Positions 1 through 4,989 of a stretch of 6,032 bases of DNA are shown in pieces. The notes beneath the pieces were generated by a model. It saw only the letters and a list, made by a program, of their open reading frames with translations, had not been told where the DNA came from and did not search any database. The position numbers were made by a program, and so were the translations under genes. The stretch's first letter is position 1, and every line of letters starts with the position of its first letter. This DNA is from Thiohalobacter sp. (GTDB taxonomy: Bacteria; Pseudomonadota; Gammaproteobacteria; DSM-19610): positions 1 to 6,032 of the forward strand of contig JALWRY010000227.1 of the NCBI GenBank assembly GCA_027080445.1, read 5' to 3'.

Positions 1-1
1 C

Positions 2-52
2 CGTGAGTTCATCGAGAAGAATGCGCTGACAGCATCCAACCTCGATGTATAG
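2..52 (+). CDS. 3' end of an unidentified plus-strand gene (partial)
   Basis: Frame 2 is open from the window edge to a TAG at 50-52 and encodes the C-terminal tail REFIEKNALTASNLDV. The codons (GAG, TTC, ATC, CTG, AAC, CTC) look like those of the genes around it. The tail is too short to identify a family, and no domain or motif can be seen. If real, the gene runs toward the minus-strand operon and ends 35 nt from the acyltransferase stop codon, so the two units would be convergent. An open stretch of 16 codons can arise by chance, so this rests on position and codon choice only. Confidence 0.4.
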   Translation, partial: REFIEKNALTASNLDV

Positions 53-87
53 CCGCGAGGTATGCGTTTGTCGGTGAGGCACACAGG

Positions 88-843
88 CTACGAAGGTGTG
101 GCGCCATGTTCATGTACGTCCAGCGTGGTGATACGCGCCATTTCTGATTCGATCCAGTTTTCGGCTTCCTGCAAGATCTCTTGCGCCGTTTTCCCTTCGG
201 AAGCTATGGCCGGCCCGATACGAACCTTTATCACGCCCGGTTTCTTGATGAACTGACGGCGGGGCCAGTATTCGCCGGCGTTATGCGCCACGGGATAGAC
301 CGGGTAACCGGTGCGTTCCGCCAGTATCGCACCGCCGATACGATAGCGCCCGCGTTGGCCGGGTGCGATGCGAGTGCCTTCCGGAAAAATAATGATCCAG
401 CGGCCGCTGTCGAGACGTTGTTGTCCCTGTTTGACCAGTTGTTCTATTGCCTTGCGGCCGGCGCCGCGATCCAGTGCGATGGGTTCCATCATGTAGGCGC
501 CCCAGCCGAAAAATGGCAACCACAACAGTTCACGTTTGATCACCCAGGTTTGTGGCGTAAACCAGAAGTTAAGCGTCAGTGTTTCCCAGGTCGACTGGTG
601 CTTGGCGAATACAATCCCCGCCTTGTGGACGATATTTTCCCGACCCTCTATTTCGTAGTAGAGCTTGCAGCTTACCCCGAGCCACCAGATGGTCAACGAC
701 GACCAGGCATAGGTCAATGCAAATCGTTTATTGAAAGGGAACGGAAAACTGAGCAGTAACAGGGGCGCAAACACCAGGGTTATGGTGGCGAAGAAGATCC
801 AGAAGGCAAAGGAGCGCAGGTAGAGAACGGGTTTTGAGGGCAT
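88..843 (-). CDS. Lysophospholipid acyltransferase, PlsC-like (probable 1-acyl-sn-glycerol-3-phosphate acyltransferase)
   Basis: A 251-aa inner-membrane enzyme of the glycerolipid acyltransferase family. The expected reaction is transfer of an acyl chain from acyl-ACP or acyl-CoA to lysophosphatidic acid, giving phosphatidic acid for phospholipid synthesis. A hydrophobic N-terminal segment (about residues 11-33) and a second one (about 43-58) would anchor it. The four acyltransferase blocks appear in order: KHQSTWET (81-88), IALDRGAGR (122-130), FPEGTR (153-158) and VAHNAGEYWP (185-194). Block I is HX4E (H82, E87) instead of the textbook HX4D; I recall this HQSxWET form from a proteobacterial subfamily. 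Length is close to E. coli PlsC (about 245 aa). The ATG at 843-841 lies 10 nt after the upstream stop, with only a weak AGG as ribosome site, so coupling is likely. Last gene of the glyQ operon. The exact acyl acceptor (LPA or another lysolipid) cannot be read from sequence. Confidence 0.9.
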   Translation of the reverse strand: MPSKPVLYLRSFAFWIFFATITLVFAPLLLLSFPFPFNKRFALTYAWSSLTIWWLGVSCKLYYEIEGRENIVHKAGIVFAKHQSTWETLTLNFWFTPQTWVIKRELLWLPFFGWGAYMMEPIALDRGAGRKAIEQLVKQGQQRLDSGRWIIIFPEGTRIAPGQRGRYRIGGAILAERTGYPVYPVAHNAGEYWPRRQFIKKPGVIKVRIGPAIASEGKTAQEILQEAENWIESEMARITTLDVHEHGATPS

Positions 844-853
844 CGATAATTGC

Positions 854-1195
854 CTAACTCATATCACGGAATTCAGATACCCGGATACGTCCGTTGACCA
901 TGCGCGATTCACGTTGCATGAGTTTTTCCATTTTCTTCCAGAAGGCTTCCTTCAGATCAAAGTCCGCTGCGATGGCTGTACCTATAAGCAGGATAAACAG
1001 GTCAGCCACTTCTTCGGATAAACTGTCGAGGGATTTGCCCTTGGTGACACAGGCGGAAATTTCGCCAAGCTCTTCCGCCATTAAGGCGACACGGTAGTTC
1101 ATGTCTTCCCCGCCGGTATTGCGGAAATCATGCTTGTCATGAAATGCCTGGACTGCATCGAGCATAGCCTGGTAGGAATCACTGTGTTCCATCAT
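854..1195 (-). CDS. MazG-like nucleotide pyrophosphohydrolase
   Basis: A 113-aa protein of the all-alpha NTP pyrophosphohydrolase (MazG/dUTPase-like) superfamily, which hydrolyses (d)NTPs to monophosphate and pyrophosphate using divalent metal. The metal-binding signature is clear: EELGE (E42-x2-E45), then EEVAD (E62-x2-D65) 16 residues later, in helical surroundings. The C-terminal helix is basic (KKMEKLMQRESR, 87-98), as expected for phosphate contacts. It is a single-domain short form, much smaller than E. coli MazG. It starts 4 nt after the glyS stop. The ribosome site GAGGT (1197-1201) overlaps that stop and sits 1 nt before the first ATG (1195) and 4 nt before a second ATG (1192), so the second methionine may be the true start. 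The preferred nucleotide is unknown; house-cleaning of non-canonical NTPs is an inference from the family. Confidence 0.82.
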   Translation of the reverse strand: MMEHSDSYQAMLDAVQAFHDKHDFRNTGGEDMNYRVALMAEELGEISACVTKGKSLDSLSEEVADLFILLIGTAIAADFDLKEAFWKKMEKLMQRESRMVNGRIRVSEFRDMS

Positions 1196-1199
1196 TACC

Positions 1200-3275
1200 T
1201 CAGTGTTGCAAACGCGAAAGGTCAGCGACGCGCAGAAACAGCGTAGAAAGTTCTTTCAGTAAGGCCAGCCGGTTGGTGCGTAGCGAATCATCATCGACCA
1301 TAACCATCACTTCATCGAAAAAAGCATCGACAGCATGGCGTAAGCCGGCTAACTGTTGTAGCGCCGGTGTGTAATCTGCCTTAGCCATCAACTCAAGCAC
1401 ACCGGGCTTGAGTGCAGCCAGTTGTTCGGCCAGTTGTTGCTCTGCAGGATCATTCAGCAGCCCGTTATCAATCTTGTCCGGAATGGCCTGATCGGTTTTC
1501 CTGAGAATATTGGCGATACGTTTATTGGCGGCGGCGAGTGCCGTGGCTTCTGGCAAGTCACGAAACACCTGGCAGGCGCGGATGCGCTTGTCGAAATCCA
1601 GTAAACGTGTCGGGCGTGTCGCGAGTACGGCATCGACCAGGTCAACAGAAAGTCCGTTGTCCTGGTAGTAACCGCGCAGGCGATCCATGACATAGTCAAA
1701 GACGGGCTTCACGGCGTCACCCGCCTTGATGCCGGCATCAAAACCTGTAGCCGTTGTACCGAGCAAGGCGTCGAGATCAATATCGAGCTTGCCCTCGATG
1801 CAGAGCCGGATCAGGCCCAGCGCGGCGCGGCGTAGTGCGAAGGGGTCCTTGTCGCCACTGGGTGGTTGCCCGATGGCGAAAAGGCCCACCAGGCTATCGA
1901 GCCGGTCGGCGATCGCCAGGGCCAGGCCGGTGGTCGTTTGCGGCAGTGTGTCACCGGCAAAACGCGGTCGGTAGTGTTCCTCGATAGCCTGGGCAACGGC
2001 TTTGGGTTCACCGTCGTGCGCGGCATAGTAGCGCCCCATGATACCCTGGAGTTCCGGGAACTCGTAGACCATGTGGGTCAACAGATCGCACTTGCACAGG
2101 CGCGCAGCGCGTTCGGCCTGCGCCGGGTCGCCGCCGATCTGCGTGGCGATGGTTGCGGCAAGCCTGGACATGCGTTCCTGTTTGTCGAACAGGGTGCCGA
2201 GTTTTTTCTGGAACACCATGCTGCGCAGTCGTTCAGCGTGCGAAGACAGGGGGGTTTTGCGATCCTGGTTCCAGAAGAAGGCGGCGTCGGACAGGCGTGG
2301 ACGAATGACGCGTTCATTGCCGGCGCGAATCTGTTCCGGGTCACGACTTTCCAGGTTGGCGACGGTGATGAAGTAAGGCAACAACTTGCCTTCCGTGCTG
2401 ACCACCGGGAAATATTTCTGGTGATCCTGCATGCTGGAAATCAATGCTTCGGAAGGCACCTCAAGGAAGCTTTCATCAAACTGGCCGGCTATGGCAACCG
2501 GCCACTCGACCAGTGAACAGACTTCATCCAGCAGGTCTTCATCGATTAACGCCTTGCCGCCCAGCGCTTCACCACGCTCAATGACCTGGTTGCGTACCCG
2601 GTCGCGGCGTGCGCGGTAGTCCACCAGCACATGCCCGGGATCACATAGCGTAGTGATGTAATCATCCGCCGATGCCAGTGCAATCGGTTGCGGGTGATGA
2701 AAGCGATGCCCCCGGGTTTCGCGGCCGGCTTGAATACCCAGTACCTTTGCCGGGACGACTTCGTCACCAAACAGCAGGACAATCCAGTGAACCGGGCGAA
2801 CAAATTCTTCCTCGCGGTTGCCCCAGCGCATGCGCTTGGGCACCGGGAGTCCGGCCAGTGCACGTTCGACCATCTCTCCGACAAGCTCGGTGGTTGCACG
2901 ACCTTTTTCTATGGCGCGGAACGACAGCCAGCTGCCTTTGGGGGTTTCCAGCTGGTCGAGTGCTTCAACCTCGACACCACAGCTTTTCGCAAACCCGCTG
3001 GCCGCTTTGGTCGGGCAGCCTTCCTCATCAAAGGCGGCTGCCAGTGCCGGACCACGGCGCACAACTTCACGATCCGCCTGTGCGACCGGTAGTGCATCGA
3101 CCAGTAAGGCGAGTCGGCGTGGCGCGGCGCAGGGTTGTATGCCCTGGTATTCAAGGCCGGCTTCGTCGAGCGCACGGGACATGCCGTCAGCAAAGGCTTC
3201 GGATAATCGACGCAGTGCTTTTGGCGGGAGTTCTTCTGTGCCGATTTCAATCAGCAGCTTGCGGGTTTCGGTCAT
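1200..3275 (-). CDS. glyS: Glycyl-tRNA synthetase beta subunit GlyS
   Basis: The 691-aa tRNA-recognising subunit of bacterial alpha2beta2 glycyl-tRNA synthetase; the E. coli protein has 689 aa, so this is full length. Landmarks include the N-terminal IEIGTEELPPKAL (9-21), MQDHQKYFPV (282-291), GNERVIRPRLSDAAFFW (319-335), the HD-domain-like region KCDLLTHMVYEFPELQGIMG (395-414), ADRLDSLVGLFAIG (456-469) and GDKDPFALRR (474-483). The C-terminal 120 or so residues would be the helical DALR-type anticodon-binding domain. The start is set by a strong Shine-Dalgarno (AGGGGAGG, 3283-3290 on the minus strand) lying inside the end of glyQ, 7 nt from the ATG. The ATG overlaps the glyQ TGA by 4 nt (ATGA), a classic coupling arrangement that supports equal synthesis of the two subunits in the cytoplasm. 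Confidence 0.98.
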   Translation of the reverse strand: MTETRKLLIEIGTEELPPKALRRLSEAFADGMSRALDEAGLEYQGIQPCAAPRRLALLVDALPVAQADREVVRRGPALAAAFDEEGCPTKAASGFAKSCGVEVEALDQLETPKGSWLSFRAIEKGRATTELVGEMVERALAGLPVPKRMRWGNREEEFVRPVHWIVLLFGDEVVPAKVLGIQAGRETRGHRFHHPQPIALASADDYITTLCDPGHVLVDYRARRDRVRNQVIERGEALGGKALIDEDLLDEVCSLVEWPVAIAGQFDESFLEVPSEALISSMQDHQKYFPVVSTEGKLLPYFITVANLESRDPEQIRAGNERVIRPRLSDAAFFWNQDRKTPLSSHAERLRSMVFQKKLGTLFDKQERMSRLAATIATQIGGDPAQAERAARLCKCDLLTHMVYEFPELQGIMGRYYAAHDGEPKAVAQAIEEHYRPRFAGDTLPQTTTGLALAIADRLDSLVGLFAIGQPPSGDKDPFALRRAALGLIRLCIEGKLDIDLDALLGTTATGFDAGIKAGDAVKPVFDYVMDRLRGYYQDNGLSVDLVDAVLATRPTRLLDFDKRIRACQVFRDLPEATALAAANKRIANILRKTDQAIPDKIDNGLLNDPAEQQLAEQLAALKPGVLELMAKADYTPALQQLAGLRHAVDAFFDEVMVMVDDDSLRTNRLALLKELSTLFLRVADLSRLQH

Positions 3276-4186
3276 GACGATGCCTCCCCTTTCAACAGCG
3301 GGAAGCCAAGCGACTCTCGGCGTTCGTAATAGGATTGAGCGACCGCGCGGGCCAGCGAACGTACGCGCAGGATAAAGCGTTGGCGTTCGGTCACGGAGAT
3401 GGCGCTGCGCGCATCCAGCAGGTTGAAGGTGTGCGAGGCTTTCAGCATCAACTCGTAGGCGGGTAAGGGCAGGCCCGCTTCAATCAATGCCTGGCTGTCT
3501 TTTTCACAGACGTCGAACCAGTGGAACAGTTCTTCCACGTTGGCGTGCTCGAAGTTATAGGTCGACATCTCCACTTCGTTCTGGTGGAACACGTCGCCGT
3601 ACAGCACCTTGCCCTGCGGGCCATCGGTCCACACCAGGTCGAAGACACTTTCCACGCCTTGCAGGTACATGGCGATGCGTTCCAGTCCGTAGGTGATTTC
3701 ACCGCTGACGGGTCGGCAGTCCAGCCCGCCGACCTGCTGGAAATAGGTGAACTGGGTGACTTCCATCCCGTTCAGCCAGATTTCCCAGCCCAGTCCCCAG
3801 GCGCCCAGGGTGGGTGATTCCCAGTTGTCTTCGACAAAGCGGATATCGTGTACCAGCGGGTCGAGGCCGAGTTCGCGCAGCGAATCCAGGTAGAGTTCCT
3901 GGATATTGTCCGGGCTGGGCTTGAGCAGCACCTGGAACTGGTAATAATGTTGCAGGCGATTGGGATTTTCGCCGTAACGGCCGTCGGTCGGTCGGCGCGA
4001 GGGCTGAACATAGGCCGCGCGCCAGGGTTCCGGGCCGATGGCGCGCAGGAAGGTGGCCGGGTGAAAGGTGCCTGCGCCAACCTCCATATCATAAGGTTGC
4101 AGGAGCACACAGCCCTGCCGTGACCAGTAGTCCTGCAGCGCCAGGATCAGGCCCTGAAACGTTTTGGGTGTTGTGTCGGAAGTCAA
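3272..4186 (-). CDS. glyQ: Glycyl-tRNA synthetase alpha subunit GlyQ (TTG start)
   Basis: The 304-aa catalytic class II subunit that activates glycine with ATP and, with GlyS, charges tRNA-Gly. Nearly every conserved block is present: TFQGLILALQDYW (9-21), QPYDMEVGAGTFHP (30-43), YVQPSRRPTDGRYGENPNRLQHYYQFQV (59-86), DIRFVEDNWESPTLGAWGLGWEIWLNGMEVTQFTYFQQ (114-151), GEITYGLERIAMY (162-174) and ISVTERQRFILRVR (263-276). E. coli GlyQ has 303 aa and begins nearly the same distance before TFQGLIL. The only start giving that length is TTG at 4186-4184: the frame is closed by a TGA at 4198-4196 with no ATG or GTG between. No clear Shine-Dalgarno precedes the TTG. A 6-codon ATG mini-ORF ends across it (see 4183-4203). 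First gene of the operon. Confidence 0.97.
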   Translation of the reverse strand: MTSDTTPKTFQGLILALQDYWSRQGCVLLQPYDMEVGAGTFHPATFLRAIGPEPWRAAYVQPSRRPTDGRYGENPNRLQHYYQFQVLLKPSPDNIQELYLDSLRELGLDPLVHDIRFVEDNWESPTLGAWGLGWEIWLNGMEVTQFTYFQQVGGLDCRPVSGEITYGLERIAMYLQGVESVFDLVWTDGPQGKVLYGDVFHQNEVEMSTYNFEHANVEELFHWFDVCEKDSQALIEAGLPLPAYELMLKASHTFNLLDARSAISVTERQRFILRVRSLARAVAQSYYERRESLGFPLLKGEASS

Positions 4187-4203
4187 AGTTGCACGTCAGC
4201 CAT
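4183..4203 (-). other. Six-codon mini-ORF overlapping the glyQ TTG start
   Basis: On the minus strand an ATG at 4203-4201 opens MADVQL and stops at TGA 4185-4183. That stop shares two bases with the glyQ TTG (4186-4184), giving a TTGA start/stop overlap like the ATGA couplings elsewhere in this operon. It lies about 9 nt downstream of the predicted transcription start, so it would sit at the extreme 5' end of the mRNA. It contains no glycine codon, so amino-acid-sensing attenuation is not suggested. It could be a coupling leader, pure chance, or the true GlyQ N-terminus broken by a missing T in the TTT run (one extra T would give an in-frame MADVQLLTSD...). None of these can be decided from this sequence alone. 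Confidence 0.3.
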
Positions 4204-4218
4204 GATTCAAAAGCGCGC

Positions 4219-4249
4219 AGTATAGCTTGCGCGGGCGAAGGGATGTAGG
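4219..4249 (-). promoter_or_regulatory. Putative sigma-70 promoter of the glyQ operon
   Basis: Read on the minus strand, TATACT at 4224-4219 matches the -10 consensus at five of six positions and is followed directly by GCGCGC, a GC-rich discriminator. The best -35 candidate, CCTACA (4249-4244), is poor and 19 nt away. Transcription would start near 4211-4213, leaving only about 25 nt of leader before the glyQ TTG. GC-rich discriminators are typical of promoters for translation genes under negative stringent (ppGpp) control; applying that here is inference. Confidence 0.5.
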
Positions 4250-4265
4250 GCGCAGGGTGATTTAC

Positions 4266-4281
4266 CTGTCGGGCGCGACAG
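4266..4281. promoter_or_regulatory. Perfect palindrome CTGT-N8-ACAG, possible operator (LexA-box-like) or hairpin
   Basis: CTGTCGGGCGCGACAG has two perfect 6-nt arms (CTGTCG/CGACAG) around a 4-nt centre. The outer bases fit the gammaproteobacterial LexA outline CTGT-N8-ACAG, but the core is GC-rich, whereas real SOS boxes are usually AT-rich, and the flanks do not match the consensus. It sits in the divergent spacer, 62 nt before the plus-strand ATG at 4344 and upstream of the glyQ promoter. It could equally be an operator for another dimeric regulator or an RNA hairpin. Only three T follow it, so it is a poor terminator. Confidence 0.3.
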
Positions 4282-4317
4282 TTTCAAGCCGGGAAACCCA
4301 TTGGCCGCTAGCCTGTC

Positions 4318-4340
4318 TGAGGGAGACGTGAGGGAGGTGA
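4318..4340 (+). promoter_or_regulatory. Doubled Shine-Dalgarno-like purine block
   Basis: The 8-mer TGAGGGAG occurs twice, at 4318-4325 and 4329-4336, an 11-nt period. The second copy runs into GGAGGTGA (4333-4340), an excellent Shine-Dalgarno that fixes the ATG at 4344 as the start of the next gene, 6 nt after the GGAGG. The first copy is too far away to serve that ATG directly. I see no convincing -10/-35 pair for this gene in the intergenic region. Confidence 0.6.
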
Positions 4341-4343
4341 AGG

Positions 4344-4910
4344 ATGACAACACTGGTTCTCCAACCGACAGACCTGGCTCAATGGCACGCGCTGGTGGCC
4401 GAAGCGCAGCAGGCCTGTGACTGTAATCTTGAGGAAACCCTTGAATCCTATCTGGTTTTCTTGCTCATGCGGTTTGCCGATCGTCCGGAACTGGTGCGCA
4501 AGATCATGGCGCTGGAGTTTCTGCGCGCACAACAGGCCAACCCGGGACAAGCTGGCGACTTACGCGATGTTGGCGATCAATGCCTGCTGTTTTCCGGATT
4601 ATTTCCACAGATCGCGGAAAAAAGGATGGTTCGGGTGAGTTATTTCGTGAATATTGGCCGCAGTGCCTATGACCAGCTCTCTTCGCTGGTGGATCGCCAG
4701 AGTGACCGCCTGTTCAGCAACCTGGCGGACGGTTTTGTCGCCATCATGGATGTACTGCACGCCATGCGTGGTCTGTCCGGCGACCCGGTGTTACAACCGC
4801 TGGCGGCGGCAGAGCTATGGGCGGACACGGGCAGCCGCAGTGCCTGGAATACCCTGACGGAATCCGGCAACCTGCCTGCGTCACGCGAAGACCAGCGCTC
4901 GCGCCACTAA
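4344..4910 (+). CDS. Conserved-looking protein of unknown function, 188 aa
   Basis: I do not recognise a named family. The protein has no signal peptide and no clear transmembrane helix, so it is probably cytoplasmic, and it looks mostly helical. The N-terminal helix-rich half carries EETLESYLVFLLMRFADRPEL (30-50). The middle holds the most motif-like parts, DVGDQCLLFSGLFP (75-88) and RVSYFVNIGRSAYDQLSSL (97-115); these look like conserved signatures, with aromatic and glycine residues where a fold would need them. The last 25 or so residues are polar and likely disordered. Cysteines are C25, C27 and C80, which is not an obvious metal site. The start is well supported by GGAGGTGA. It is transcribed away from glyQ and ends 79 nt before the PP-loop gene, with which it could share a transcript. 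Codon use resembles the neighbours, so recent transfer is not indicated. My impression is that similar proteins occur in other gammaproteobacteria, but I cannot confirm that here. Confidence 0.85.
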   Translation: MTTLVLQPTDLAQWHALVAEAQQACDCNLEETLESYLVFLLMRFADRPELVRKIMALEFLRAQQANPGQAGDLRDVGDQCLLFSGLFPQIAEKRMVRVSYFVNIGRSAYDQLSSLVDRQSDRLFSNLADGFVAIMDVLHAMRGLSGDPVLQPLAAAELWADTGSRSAWNTLTESGNLPASREDQRSRH

Positions 4911-4930
4911 ATCCCCTTCCAATCATCGCT

Positions 4931-4966
4931 CTATGTCTGCCCGGGCATAGGGTACAATCCGCCCGG
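4931..4966 (+). terminator. Overlapping inverted repeats; weak terminator or mutually exclusive hairpins
   Basis: The 79-nt spacer holds two pairings that share bases. Hairpin A is CTATGTCT (4931-4938) with GGGCATAG (4943-4950), 8 pairs including two G-U and a 4-nt loop. Hairpin B is CCGGGC (4941-4946) with GCCCGG (4961-4966), 14-nt loop, followed by ATTTTGACTTT. B could be a weak terminator for the 188-aa gene, and A would prevent it from forming. The T-stretch is interrupted, so strong termination is not expected. Confidence 0.3.
4953..4958 (+). promoter_or_regulatory. Possible -10 box TACAAT for the PP-loop gene
   Basis: TACAAT differs from TATAAT at one base and lies 31 nt before the ATG at 4990, so transcription would start near 4965. 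No good -35 lies 16-18 nt upstream, and the extended TGn motif is absent. It falls in the loop of hairpin B. It is suggestive only. Confidence 0.3.
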
Positions 4967-4989
4967 ATTTTGACTTTATCGGTAGCACT

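Noticed and set aside
80..100. CACAC/GTGTG inverted repeat near the acyltransferase stop, considered as a terminator
   Set aside because: It has only five pairs, an 11-nt loop and no T-run on either strand, and it lies partly inside the coding sequence.
181..759. Plus-strand open frame (192 codons) antisense to the acyltransferase
   Set aside because: The minus-strand protein carries all four acyltransferase blocks; the antisense translation shows no family features.
1866..2516. Long plus-strand open frame (216 codons) antisense to glyS
   Set aside because: GlyS is full length with its conserved blocks across this region. The antisense frame is a by-product of GC-rich codons and has no supporting ribosome site or recognisable motif.
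4182..4188. CTTTGAC at the end of the mini-ORF, identical to the core of the prfB (RF2) programmed +1 frameshift site
   Set aside because: A +1 shift there enters the wrong frame; GlyQ would need a -1 shift. There is also no upstream Shine-Dalgarno-like stimulator and no canonical -1 slippery heptamer.
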